Shown: positions 30,426-39,640 of the stretch, piece after piece
How positions within the stretch are numbered: the stretch's first letter is position 1
Layout: each line of letters opens with the position of its first letter
From: Flavobacteriales bacterium
GTDB taxonomy: Bacteria; Bacteroidota; Bacteroidia; Flavobacteriales; UBA7430
DNA length: 39,640 nucleotides
Assembly: GCA_029247585.1 (NCBI GenBank)
Contig: JAQWKY010000042.1
Location: 1 to 39,640, forward strand
Direction: 5' to 3'
Notes under the pieces: generated by a model
The model's input: only the letters and a program-made list of their open reading frames with translations
Told to the model about the DNA's origin: nothing
Database searches by the model: none
Position numbers and translations under genes: made by a program

Positions 30426-32256
30426 ACGCCAGATCGGGATGATCCCGAAAAATAGCATCTACCCTTTTTTCCACTTCTTCATCTAAAAGTAATGGTGGAG
30501 CATGGTGTGGTTTGATACGGGTATCGATCATCAAGCTTCCTTTACAGCCCCAATGTTTGTGTTGGGTAAAAGAATCGATTCCATAAATGTCATGTGACGG
30601 ATTGGCTCTGGTAAAAGTAGTCCACAAGAAGTTGTTGTAGGTTTCTGCGACAAAATCAGCATCATCACACATCAAAATTAGTGGTAGGAATTTAACCTTT
30701 TCACCTAAATACTCTTTTAAAGAATTCGCCCAATCAACCATTTCTGTCTGTGCCTTTTCATAGGATTCAAAAGCGGAACAGGAAATCGCCAAAATACCGG
30801 GAGCAACTAATTTAGCATTTGAAATTCCCTGAGGAAACGGGTTTGTAGTTTCAAAAATCTGAGCCAAAGTTCTACAAGATCCACCTGCAGCAGCAATCAC
30901 CACTTTGGAACCTGTGTTTAATCCCTCTCCGGAATAGTCAAGCGTATCAATACTGGTCTTGGTGTAAAAATGTAGATCTCTTTCCCAATTTACACGCTCT
31001 AAAATATGTTGAACAAAGGTTTGTTCGTCATCAATATTCAAGTTTTTATCATCCTCTTCAGCAGCAATGAATAAAAACTTGGCTAAAGACATTTGTCCGA
31101 AGCCCAAAATATGATTGGCTTGTGTTAAGATCTCTGCAGGTTGTCGCTCTTTTACATAAGGAGTGTAACGCTCAGAGCCAATAGCAAAAAGTAGGGGATG
31201 AACTCCCGCAGCATCTACGGCATGAACGGCTTTTACTCCGGGCAACTCCATTTTGACCGTATCGCCTGCCAATTCGTGGATCATAGCACCAAAACTGGTA
31301 TCCTCTTGTGGAGGTCTTCCTACGACCGTAAAAGGCCAAATGGCCTCTTTTTTATGATACACTTTATGGACTTTCATCACCGGGAAATCATGTTTCAAAC
31401 TGTAGTACCCCAGGTGATCTCCAAAAGGACCTTCAGGCTTTACATCGTGAGGCTGTACTTCTCCGGTAATGACAAAATCTGCATCAGCACACACGGTGTA
31501 CCCATCTTCTTTAAAGTAACGCATGCGCTTACCTCCCAACATTCCGGCAAAAGCGAATTCGGGCATACCTTCAGGCAAAGGCATCACCGCCGAAAAAGTT
31601 AAAGCGGGTGGGCCTCCAACAAAAATACTGACTTTTAAAGGCTGCCCTTTGGCATTGGCTTTCGATTGATGCACCCCTATTCCTCTGTGAATTTGGTAGT
31701 GTAATCCTATTTCTTCATTCTGCACATAATCATTCCCTCCCAACTGAATTCGGTACATACCCATATTAGACTTCGCCCAGCCCGGCTGGTCCACATCCTC
31801 GGTGTAAACAATTGGAAGTGTAATAAAAGGACCTCCATCTTTTTTCCAACAGGTAATTTGAGGTAATTTATCGATGGTGGTTTCCGTAAACCCTGAACTG
31901 CGCTTTGAAACTTTTTTAGGCAGCGCGTTGTAAAGATGCTTAGGGGTAGAAAGGTATTTCAAAGGGTTCTTTAAAGCCAATAAGGGGTCTTTCTTTAGCA
32001 AGGCAATGTTTTGTACCATCTCCATGGTATCACGAAATAAAAAACGGGAACGATCGATGTCACCAAAAAGGTTTGCTAAAGCTCTGAACTCGGTGCCTTT
32101 CACTTTTTCAAAAAGTAGAGCTGAAGTTCCTTTTTCATAAGCTCGTAGCTGAATAGATGCCATTTCCAAATAAGGATCTACTTCCTCTTTAATACGTACA
32201 AGTTGTCCGTTTTTCTCAAGATCACGAATACAAGCCTCTAAACTTTTGTAAGCCAT
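30421..32256 (-). CDS. UbiD-family decarboxylase (menaquinone-biosynthesis-type)
   Basis: 611 aa; PEGPFGDHLGYYSLKHDFPVMKVHKVYHKKEAIWPFTVVGRPPQEDTSFGAMIHEL; UbiD signature. Confidence 0.9.
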   Translation of the reverse strand: MAYKSLEACIRDLEKNGQLVRIKEEVDPYLEMASIQLRAYEKGTSALLFEKVKGTEFRALANLFGDIDRSRFLFRDTMEMVQNIALLKKDPLLALKNPLKYLSTPKHLYNALPKKVSKRSSGFTETTIDKLPQITCWKKDGGPFITLPIVYTEDVDQPGWAKSNMGMYRIQLGGNDYVQNEEIGLHYQIHRGIGVHQSKANAKGQPLKVSIFVGGPPALTFSAVMPLPEGMPEFAFAGMLGGKRMRYFKEDGYTVCADADFVITGEVQPHDVKPEGPFGDHLGYYSLKHDFPVMKVHKVYHKKEAIWPFTVVGRPPQEDTSFGAMIHELAGDTVKMELPGVKAVHAVDAAGVHPLLFAIGSERYTPYVKERQPAEILTQANHILGFGQMSLAKFLFIAAEEDDKNLNIDDEQTFVQHILERVNWERDLHFYTKTSIDTLDYSGEGLNTGSKVVIAAAGGSCRTLAQIFETTNPFPQGISNAKLVAPGILAISCSAFESYEKAQTEMVDWANSLKEYLGEKVKFLPLILMCDDADFVAETYNNFLWTTFTRANPSHDIYGIDSFTQHKHWGCKGSLMIDTRIKPHHAPPLLLDEEVEKRVDAIFRDHPDLAF

Positions 32257-32370
32257 TGTTAAAGTATTTACTCAAAGATATTTATTCTGCTGATTTGATT
32301 AAAAAAAGTTTTGCTTTTTTAAGCGGTCTGTCAGCTTTCATATTTATGTCTAAAAAACAAACTCAGATGA

Positions 32371-32405
32371 CAATTCCCAACAACCAACAACTTCCAACCA
32401 ATAAC
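32371..32405. repeat. Heptamer-periodic spacer tract C
   Basis: CAATTCC CAACAAC CAACAAC TTCCAAC CAATAAC in register. Confidence 0.75.
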
Positions 32406-32406
32406 T

Positions 32407-32432
32407 AAAAAATCCCCTACCGGGGATTTTTA
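32407..32432 (-). terminator. Rho-independent terminator downstream of dnaJ
   Basis: AAAAATCCCC-TACC-GGGGATTTTT; T-run on minus strand directly after dnaJ stop. Confidence 0.8.
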
Positions 32433-32433
32433 T

Positions 32434-33576
32434 TTATTGAAACATTTCTTTGACTTTATCGAAGAAAGATTTGTTGTTTTTATCAGGATCAGGCTTAAAG
32501 TTGTCCTTGTCTTTGGAAGCTTCAAAGAATTTTCGCTGTTCTTTATCAAGCTCTTGTGGCGTCCACACATTTACGTGGATCAACAGATCTCCTGTTCCAT
32601 AACTCTCTACACTTGGAAGTCCTTTTCCACGCAGGCGTAAAATTTTTCCCGATTGGATCCCTGCATCCAGTTTGATCTTCACTTTTGAAGAGATGGTTTG
32701 AATTTCAGGATTCGCCCCTAAAACTGCATCAGAGTAACTGATGTACAAGTCGTAGTGTAGATTTTTCCCATCTCGTTTTAAAAACTCATGAGGAAGTTCC
32801 TCAATGAGTACAATGAGGTCTCCAGCAATTCCTCCTCGAGGTGCCACATTTCCTTTCCCGGAAACAGATAGTTGCATCCCATCTTCAACTCCGGCAGGAA
32901 TTTTAATACTTACTTCATCGGCTTTTTTAACAACACCCTGACCGCTACAAGTGCCACAAGCAGAAGTTGCCGTTTCACCTTGTCCGTTACAAGCGTTACA
33001 AGTCGTAGAGGTTTGCATTCTACCAAGAGGTGTATTCACAACCTGAACCATTTGTCCGGAGCCGTTACACTGCTGACAAGTACTTAGATTGCCATTTTCA
33101 GCCCCAGTAGCATTACAGTCGTCACAGCCAACGTTCTTTTGAATTTTTATTTTTTTCTCAACACCATTAGCTATTTCGTCTAAGGTAAGTTTTACACGAA
33201 CTCTGAGGTTTGAGCCTCTAGATCTTCGGCGCCCTCCACGAGAGCCTCCAAAACCTCCACCAAAAGCAGATCCGAAGATATCTCCAAACTGACTGAAGAT
33301 ATCGTCCATATTCATACCGCCACCACCAAATCCGCCGCCGAATCCGCCGCCTTCGAGTCCTGCATGACCGTACTGGTCATAACGGGCTCTTTTGTCTGGA
33401 TTATTGAGGACTTCATAGGCCTCAGCTGCTTCTTTAAATTTAGCCTCCGCTCCTTTGTCATCCGGATTCTTATCAGGATGAAACTTAATCGCTAGTTTGC
33501 GATATGCTTTTTTGAGTTCTTTGTCAGTAGCACCTTTAGCGACACCCAATACTTCGTAATAATCTCTTTTAGCCAT
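32434..33576 (-). CDS. dnaJ: Chaperone DnaJ
   Basis: 380 aa; J-domain [35 protein letters not shown]; four CxxCxGxG zinc-finger repeats. Confidence 0.97.
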   Translation of the reverse strand: MAKRDYYEVLGVAKGATDKELKKAYRKLAIKFHPDKNPDDKGAEAKFKEAAEAYEVLNNPDKRARYDQYGHAGLEGGGFGGGFGGGGMNMDDIFSQFGDIFGSAFGGGFGGSRGGRRRSRGSNLRVRVKLTLDEIANGVEKKIKIQKNVGCDDCNATGAENGNLSTCQQCNGSGQMVQVVNTPLGRMQTSTTCNACNGQGETATSACGTCSGQGVVKKADEVSIKIPAGVEDGMQLSVSGKGNVAPRGGIAGDLIVLIEELPHEFLKRDGKNLHYDLYISYSDAVLGANPEIQTISSKVKIKLDAGIQSGKILRLRGKGLPSVESYGTGDLLIHVNVWTPQELDKEQRKFFEASKDKDNFKPDPDKNNKSFFDKVKEMFQ

Positions 33577-33585
33577 GGTTATTGG

Positions 33586-34146
33586 TTATTGCCCTACGAC
33601 AACTTTCGCGTAGCGGATTACTTTATCATTTAACAAATATCCTTTCTCCGTTTCATCAATCACTTTTCCTTTCAGCTCTTCGGATGGAGCTGGTATTTGA
33701 GTGATAGCTTCATGAAAATCGGTATCAAAATCAGAACCAACTGAGGACTCCATAACTTTTAATCCTTTTTGTTCAAGAATAGCTATTAGTTTAGAATGTA
33801 TCAAATCAATCCCTTTGGTCAAAGCCTCAGGATCTTGGTCATCATCTCGGTGTTTTGCCGCTCGGTCAAAATCATCCAACACAGGCAACATGGACTCAAA
33901 AAATTCCAAACCAGCATTTCTGAACAAATCTATTCGCTCTTTTGCCGTTCTTTTTTTAAAGTTTTCGAACTCAGCAAACATTCTCAATTGTTTGTTCTTT
34001 AACTCGGCTACTTCGTTCTCTAACTGCTCTTCTCGGCTAAGCTCAACAACAGGCTCTTTTTCGGTCACTTGATCCTCAGAAGCTTCAGGTGTTTCATTTA
34101 TTTCTTGAGCTTCTTCTTGTTCTTTTTTAAGCTTTTTCTCTGGCAT
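33586..34146 (-). CDS. grpE: Nucleotide exchange factor GrpE
   Basis: 186 aa; MFAEFENFKKRTAKERIDLFRNAGLEFFESMLPVLDDFDRA; YLLNDKVIRYAKVVVGQ. Confidence 0.95.
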   Translation of the reverse strand: MPEKKLKKEQEEAQEINETPEASEDQVTEKEPVVELSREEQLENEVAELKNKQLRMFAEFENFKKRTAKERIDLFRNAGLEFFESMLPVLDDFDRAAKHRDDDQDPEALTKGIDLIHSKLIAILEQKGLKVMESSVGSDFDTDFHEAITQIPAPSEELKGKVIDETEKGYLLNDKVIRYAKVVVGQ

Positions 34147-34347
34147 CTTTATCGTATTAGAATGTATAACATGCTAAGCAAATTGTTTGCCATTAGCCAT
34201 GTTGTGACATTTTGACGCAAAAATAACGAAATTCAGGTAGAATTGACGGGTTTTTGTCGCTTGAAATAGGAAAACTGAAAGGATGTCTTTTTAACAACGA
34301 TTTGCCCCATTTGAGCTACAGACGACAACTCAAACATTGGACTTAAA

Positions 34348-34926
34348 CTACTGAGTCAATCTTTTCAGGGTCGCATAGAGCGCAGGGCCTTTCAGGTCTT
34401 TAGCAATTATGAATCCTTTTTCGTCGATTAAAAAATTACTGGGAAGACTATTGACGTTATATTTCTTACTGATTTCAGAATCCCAACCGTTCAATTCGCT
34501 TCCATGGGCTTTCCAAACCAAGCCGTCCTCTTCAATCGCTGACAACCAATCTTGTTTGGCATTTTCTTGCCTTGAATTCCCCTGACGATCCTTTAAACCG
34601 TCCAGAGAAATACTGATAACCTCAAAACCTTCTGCAGTAGCGAATGTTGCCTGATGAAATTTATTGTAAGTAGATACAATATTAGGATTATCCTTGCGAC
34701 AAGGACCGCACCATGAAGCCCAAAAGTCAAGCAGTATGACCTTCCCTCTAAAATCAGACAACTGAAAACGATTTCCGTCAGGGGAGGAAATAGAAAAATC
34801 AGGTGCCAAATCACCTATGTTTAGTTGCACGTTTTTTCTTGCATCCTGAAAATGCTCATTAGAAACAAAGCCAAAACACAAACAAATGGAAACAACAAAA
34901 AGCAGTATAGAAGTACGTTTCATCAA
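34348..34926 (-). CDS. TlpA-family thioredoxin-like secreted protein
   Basis: 192 aa; signal peptide; FRGKVILLDFWASWCGPCRKDNPNIV. Confidence 0.92.
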   Translation of the reverse strand: MMKRTSILLFVVSICLCFGFVSNEHFQDARKNVQLNIGDLAPDFSISSPDGNRFQLSDFRGKVILLDFWASWCGPCRKDNPNIVSTYNKFHQATFATAEGFEVISISLDGLKDRQGNSRQENAKQDWLSAIEEDGLVWKAHGSELNGWDSEISKKYNVNSLPSNFLIDEKGFIIAKDLKGPALYATLKRLTQ

Positions 34927-34945
34927 ACTATTTTGAACCTCTTTT

Positions 34946-36253
34946 TTAATTCAAACGTGTAATATCGGCCCCAATGGCTTTCAATCGATTTTCGATGTCT
35001 TCATATCCGCGATCAATCTGCTCAATATTATGTATGGTACTTTCTCCATCAGCTGATAATGCAGCAATTAACAATGAAACTCCTGCACGTATGTCAGGCG
35101 ATGTCATAACCGTTGGCTTTAACATACTCTTTCTATCCAGACCGATTACCGTTGCCCTGTGTGGGTCACAAAGAATGATTTGAGCACCCATATCAATGAG
35201 CTTATCGGTAAAGAATAAACGACTCTCAAACATTTTTTGATGAATCAATACCGAACCCCTAGCTTGAGTGGCTACGACAAGAACAATACTCAACAAATCA
35301 GGAGTAAAACCTGGCCAAGGAGCATCTGAAATATTCATTATAGAACCATCAATAAAACTTTCAATTTCATAGTGCTCTTGCGAAGGCACGTAGATGTCAT
35401 CCCCTTTTCTTTGAAGTTTTATTCCGAGCTTTTTGAAGGTCCCTGGTATGACTCCCAATTCATCATAAGCTACATCCTTAATGGTCAAATCTGATTTGGT
35501 CATAGCTGCCAAGCCAATCCAAGACCCTATTTCAATCATGTCAGGTAAAACTCTATGTTCACAACCTCCCAGAGACTCAACACCTTCAATAACCAATAGG
35601 TTAGATCCGATACCTGAAATTTTACCTCCCATGCGATTAATCATCTTACAAAGCTGTTGAAGATAGGGTTCACATGCGGCATTGTATATCTTTGTTTCAC
35701 CCTTTGCAAGACAGGCAGCCATAACAATATTAGCGGTACCTGTTACGGAGGCCTCTTCCAAGAGCATAAATGTTCCCTTGAGTTGTTCGGCATGTATTTG
35801 AAAAAATCCGTTTTTGTCGTCGTAATTAAATTCAGCACCAAGTTTTTCGAAACCTATAAAATGGGTATCCAATCTTCTGCGACCTATTTTATCCCCACCT
35901 GGGCGAGGTATAGCCGCCTTTCCGAAACGAGCAAGCAGTGGGCCAACAATCATAATGGAACCTCTCAAACGCCCACCTTTCGCTTTAAAATCATCACTGG
36001 ATAGGTGGTCTAAATCAATCTCATCAGCTTGAAAGCTGTACGAACCTTTGCCTAATTTTTGAATTTTCACTCCCAGGTCACCGAGAATTTCGATGAGCTT
36101 ATTCACATCAACAATATTTGGGATATTGTTAATGGTTACTTTTTCTGGAGTCAAAAGGACAGCACTCAAAATTTGGAGTGCTTCATTCTTGGCACCTTGT
36201 GGTGTTATTTCACCACTAAGCTTTTTACCACCCTTAATCTTAAATGAAGCCAT
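34946..36253 (-). CDS. murA: UDP-N-acetylglucosamine 1-carboxyvinyltransferase
   Basis: 435 aa; GGKKLSGEITPQGAKNEALQILSAVLL, RGSIMIVGPLLARFGKAAIPRPGGDKIGRRRLDTH, SPDIRAGVSLLIAAL. Confidence 0.95.
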   Translation of the reverse strand: MASFKIKGGKKLSGEITPQGAKNEALQILSAVLLTPEKVTINNIPNIVDVNKLIEILGDLGVKIQKLGKGSYSFQADEIDLDHLSSDDFKAKGGRLRGSIMIVGPLLARFGKAAIPRPGGDKIGRRRLDTHFIGFEKLGAEFNYDDKNGFFQIHAEQLKGTFMLLEEASVTGTANIVMAACLAKGETKIYNAACEPYLQQLCKMINRMGGKISGIGSNLLVIEGVESLGGCEHRVLPDMIEIGSWIGLAAMTKSDLTIKDVAYDELGVIPGTFKKLGIKLQRKGDDIYVPSQEHYEIESFIDGSIMNISDAPWPGFTPDLLSIVLVVATQARGSVLIHQKMFESRLFFTDKLIDMGAQIILCDPHRATVIGLDRKSMLKPTVMTSPDIRAGVSLLIAALSADGESTIHNIEQIDRGYEDIENRLKAIGADITRLN

Positions 36254-36259
36254 TTTAAC

Positions 36260-36865
36260 TTATTTTCTTTTTCCGTGATTCCTTCCTCGATTATTTTTCT
36301 TGTGAGGCCTCTGAACCTTAACTTCTGCAAAGGAAGAAAGTTTAAAAGTCTCTTTCATCTTCAATTGATCCTCTGACATCTGACTGAGATGTTTCAAGAT
36401 GACTTCATCTTCAACCGTAGACTTATTCCAGGTCAAATAACACTTTTTCATGTGATTTGCTATCGTAAACACAAGAAGATCTTTGTATTCCCCCTCATCT
36501 AAGTCTATCGTCCGTTTGATGATAAGCGGTAAAATTTTTCCGTAATGACGCAACTTGATGTTGTTCTCTGAATACTTTAAAGGCTGTGGTTTTTCCTCAA
36601 AGCTCTCTTTGGAAGGCTTTTCATAGGGAGAATCAACGTCTAAATTGAATTCTGACATGATAAAAAGGTGATCCCATAACTTGTGTTTAAAATCGGGAAC
36701 ATCTCTTAGGTGTGGGTTCAAATTTCCCATCACTTCAATAATGGATTTTGCCTGATGGTTTCTTTTTTCGCGATCTTCGATAGCAATAATCGAGTGGACC
36801 ATTTTCTGCACATTCCTTCCGTATTCAGGAATAATTAATTTTGACAAGCTGGTGTTGTATTCCAT
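36260..36865 (-). CDS. DUF4290-like protein
   Basis: 201 aa; MEYNTSLSKLIIPEYGRNVQKMVHSIIAIEDREKRN...HLRDVPDFKHKLWDHLFIMSEFNLDVDSPY; Bacteroidota-restricted family, sits with murA and uvrD. Confidence 0.8.
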   Translation of the reverse strand: MEYNTSLSKLIIPEYGRNVQKMVHSIIAIEDREKRNHQAKSIIEVMGNLNPHLRDVPDFKHKLWDHLFIMSEFNLDVDSPYEKPSKESFEEKPQPLKYSENNIKLRHYGKILPLIIKRTIDLDEGEYKDLLVFTIANHMKKCYLTWNKSTVEDEVILKHLSQMSEDQLKMKETFKLSSFAEVKVQRPHKKNNRGRNHGKRK

Positions 36866-36873
36866 TCATTCAA

Positions 36874-39195
36874 TTATTTGAGGATGTTGAGTTTTGCGAA
36901 TTTCGCAAGGAGTGTTTTCTCCCCTACATCCGTAAAGTTAACGCTAATTTTTTTATTGGCCCCAGAGCCATCTAATTTACATATGACACCCACACCGAAG
37001 CGATCGTGTTCTACTTTCATTCCGGTTGAATACGTCTGCTCCTTATAATTTCTAGCTTGGATATTCGGATTGATTTTTTTCAAATTCTTTGGAATAAACC
37101 TTGGAGCACTATCTTGCTTTGGAGCTTCTTTTTTCTTTGAAGTATTGTATCGTGAAGGAACCTTTGTTTTGTAGTTCGATCCAAAATTTCTGTTTCCGGC
37201 ATTTCTCGGTGACGACTTGACGTTTATAAAATTTATGTCGAGATATTTTTCATTAATTTCCTCAATGAAACGGCTGGGTTCACAATCAATCAAATTTCCC
37301 CAACGATATCGAGTTAGGGCATAACTTAAAGTTGCTCTTTTCTCCGCTCTCGTTAGGGCAACATAAAACAATCGTCGTTCTTCTTCAAGATCTACACGAG
37401 CTGTCAAAGACATTTGTGAAGGGAACAAGTTCTCCTCCAAGCCCACAACGTAAACATAGGGAAACTCTAAACCTTTTGATTGATGTATCGTCATCAGTGA
37501 AACATGATCACCGTCATCCTCATCAGCTTTCTCTGCATCAGTTAACAAAGCGATATCTTCGAGATAATAGGATAAACTTGTATTTCTTTCCTCCTCCGGT
37601 TTTTCATTTTCTTGATTCACAAAATCTTGAATCCCATTGAGCAGTTCTTGTAAGTTTTCAAATCGACTGATTCCTTCAGGAGTTTTATCGACCTGCATTT
37701 CTCTTAAAATACCCGATTGTTTCGCTATGTATGTGGCAACTTCAAAAGCATCTTTTTCAGCAACCATCATTTGAAAACTTTTAATCAGTGTTGCAAAATT
37801 ATCAACCTTTGTTGCGCTTCCGCTATTCAAGCCTACGGAGTCATTCTTAATATCTCCTACAATTGCCCAAAGTGTTTTTTGCTGCTCGCTTGCTGCAAGA
37901 GTCATTCGATCGATAGAACTGTTGCCAATTCCTCTTTTAGGATAGTTAATAATTCTTCGCAAAGCTTCCTCATCACGCAAATTTGAAGCCATGCGAAAAT
38001 AGGCCATCATGTCTTTTATTTCCTTTCTTTGATAGAAAGACAAACCTCCATATATCCGATAAGGAATGTTTCGTTTCCGCAAAGCTTCCTCCATGGTTCG
38101 AGACTGTGCATTTGTTCTGTATAAGATCGCAAAATCTTGACTTAATGCTTGCTCACGCAATTTCGTCTCTTGAATACTCGAAGCTACAGAAACTGCCTCT
38201 TCACTGTCTGTTGTTGAACGATTAACTTTTATGAGTTCTCCAAGCTGATTAGAAGTCCAAACTTTTTTGTCGAGCTGATCTTTATTGTTACTGATTACAC
38301 TATTGGCAGCGTTGACAATATTTTGCGTAGACCGATAATTTTGCTCGAGCTTAATGACCTTTGCGTCGGAATAATCCTTTTTAAAATTCAGAATATTCCG
38401 AATATTTGCACCACGGAAAGAATAGATACTTTGAGCATCATCCCCAACCACACATATATTTTCATTGAGAGAAGCTAAGGCTTTCACGATCAAATATTGT
38501 GAATGGTTGGTATCCTGATACTCATCTACAAGTACATAGTGAAACCGGTGTTGGTATTTATGCAAAACATCAGGGTGGCGAAATAATAATTCGTTGGTCT
38601 TCAATAATAAATCATCAAAATCCATGGCTGCAGATTTAAAACACTCCTTGACATACTTTTCGTAAATCATGCCCATTTGTGGACGATGAGCAGCATCATC
38701 TTGAGTTTTTAATTCTGCATTGTTAGTATAGGCTTTAACTGTAATTAAGTTATTCTTAAATGAGGATATCCTCGATTGAACAATATTCACCTTGTAGATG
38801 TCGGTATCTAAGTTCATCTCTTTGATAATTCGCCGCAACAAAGCTTTCGAATCGTCAGAATCATAAATAGTAAAATTAGATGGATAACCCAATTTGTCTG
38901 CTTCGTATCTTAAAATTTTAGCAAATACAGAGTGGAAGGTTCCCATCCATATATTTTTGGCCTCCAAACCCACAATTTTCTCAATACGCTCCTTCATTTC
39001 CTTAGCCGCTTTATTGGTAAAGGTCAAGGATAAAATATTGAAAGGATCTACACCTTGCTTGAGCAAATGTACAATCCGGTAGGTTAACACACGCGTCTTA
39101 CCAGACCCTGCCCCCGCAATAACCATTACAGGACCCTTAGTTTGTTTTACAGCCTTTAGTTGAGACGGATTCAAATGACTCAAATAATCACTCAT
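36874..39195 (-). CDS. UvrD/PcrA-like superfamily 1 DNA helicase
   Basis: 773 aa; VIAGAGSGKTRVLTYRI, LVDEYQDTNHSQY, VGDDAQSIYSFRGA, LMTIHQSKGLEFPYVYVVGLEENLFP, RRLFYVALTRA. Confidence 0.96.
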   Translation of the reverse strand: MSDYLSHLNPSQLKAVKQTKGPVMVIAGAGSGKTRVLTYRIVHLLKQGVDPFNILSLTFTNKAAKEMKERIEKIVGLEAKNIWMGTFHSVFAKILRYEADKLGYPSNFTIYDSDDSKALLRRIIKEMNLDTDIYKVNIVQSRISSFKNNLITVKAYTNNAELKTQDDAAHRPQMGMIYEKYVKECFKSAAMDFDDLLLKTNELLFRHPDVLHKYQHRFHYVLVDEYQDTNHSQYLIVKALASLNENICVVGDDAQSIYSFRGANIRNILNFKKDYSDAKVIKLEQNYRSTQNIVNAANSVISNNKDQLDKKVWTSNQLGELIKVNRSTTDSEEAVSVASSIQETKLREQALSQDFAILYRTNAQSRTMEEALRKRNIPYRIYGGLSFYQRKEIKDMMAYFRMASNLRDEEALRRIINYPKRGIGNSSIDRMTLAASEQQKTLWAIVGDIKNDSVGLNSGSATKVDNFATLIKSFQMMVAEKDAFEVATYIAKQSGILREMQVDKTPEGISRFENLQELLNGIQDFVNQENEKPEEERNTSLSYYLEDIALLTDAEKADEDDGDHVSLMTIHQSKGLEFPYVYVVGLEENLFPSQMSLTARVDLEEERRLFYVALTRAEKRATLSYALTRYRWGNLIDCEPSRFIEEINEKYLDINFINVKSSPRNAGNRNFGSNYKTKVPSRYNTSKKKEAPKQDSAPRFIPKNLKKINPNIQARNYKEQTYSTGMKVEHDRFGVGVICKLDGSGANKKISVNFTDVGEKTLLAKFAKLNILK

Positions 39196-39350
39196 AGCAG
39201 TTCCATAGAAATCTTTAAAATTAGGAGCTCAAAGTTAGTTTTTTTATGGCTCGTAAATGATGTGTTGATAAAATCTAAATCAACAGAATAGCAATTTTAA
39301 GCTAGATGAACCGTTCTATATGCTCATTTCGATATGTGATGATTTTAATT

Positions 39351-39358
39351 TATCTTTG
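39351..39358 (+). promoter_or_regulatory. -7 box TATCTTTG with near-consensus TTCG 19 nt upstream
   Basis: TTCG (39328-39331)-N19-TATCTTTG before the ORF at 39420. Confidence 0.5.
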
Positions 39359-39419
39359 GTTAACTAAATATTAGCATTTTAATAAAAATATAATACCATT
39401 TTATCATAAAATAATTTAA

Positions 39420-39640
39420 ATGAAAATTATACATTTTTCTATTGTATGCTTTGCCCTATACATTCCAATATTTGCCCAAGACTGTAACGATGTTAACCTA
39501 AATGTCGTGAGCATTGACGAATGCTTACCTGTTGCAGAAATTCAACTGAAAGGTACAGCGCCATCCGGAGCCTCAGCAACTTGGTCTACATCCGCTCAAA
39601 CTGGAATCAACCTAAACCTTAATAAAGACAATGATTTAGC
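39420..39640 (+). CDS. Secreted protein, N-terminal fragment truncated by window end
   Basis: MKIIHFSIVCFALYIPIFAQDCNDVNLNVVSIDECLPVAEIQLKGTAPSGASATWSTSAQTGINLNLNKDNDL...; signal peptide, Ig/PKD-like start possible. Not in supplied ORF track (runs off window). Confidence 0.7.
   Translation, partial: MKIIHFSIVCFALYIPIFAQDCNDVNLNVVSIDECLPVAEIQLKGTAPSGASATWSTSAQTGINLNLNKDNDL

Noticed and set aside
31198-31602. Plus-strand 134-aa ORF inside ubiD
   Set aside because: Antisense to a conserved UbiD-family gene; no independent evidence of coding.
34140-34260. Possible CIRCE (HrcA) element upstream of grpE
   Set aside because: No TTAGCACTC-N9-GAGTGCTAA match; only a different bulged inverted repeat is present.

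Overview
The window is an ordinary-looking chromosomal segment of a Bacteroidota (Flavobacteriia/Cryomorphaceae-like) genome. No transposase, integrase, phage gene or CRISPR array was seen. From left to right it holds: a fused str/S10 ribosomal operon on the minus strand (rpsL-rpsG-fusA-rpsJ-rplC-rplD-rplW-rplB-rpsS-rplV-rpsC, with no tuf); a small glycan-type operon (wecB, polysaccharide deacetylase-like, FemAB/GNAT-like, small membrane protein); radC; rpsT; two near-identical tRNA-Glu genes; an orphan ORF; an archaeal/eukaryal-type proS; a Tyr/His/Trp-rich secreted protein with a FadL-like outer membrane protein; a zinc-ribbon protein and a Nif3-like protein; lpxK, gatB, a TlpA-like lipoprotein, lpxH, gap, lipA; a YtxJ-like redox protein preceded by an unlisted 39-aa ORF; ung, rmuC, a TrmH/SpoU methyltransferase; a stand-alone nitric oxide synthase oxygenase; a UbiD-family decarboxylase; dnaJ, grpE, a second TlpA-like protein, murA, a DUF4290-like protein, a UvrD/PcrA helicase; and the start of a secreted protein. 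The observations most worth following up are the bacterial NOS gene, heptamer-periodic spacer tracts around nos/ubiD/dnaJ-grpE, TAnnTTTG promoter boxes placed so close to ATG that the mRNAs may be leaderless, a stem-loop predicted at the 5' end of the ribosomal operon transcript, a tRNA-Glu copy with an anticodon-stem mismatch, and the hidden small Cys-containing ORF fused stop-to-start with ytxJ. No clearly new multi-gene system was identified.
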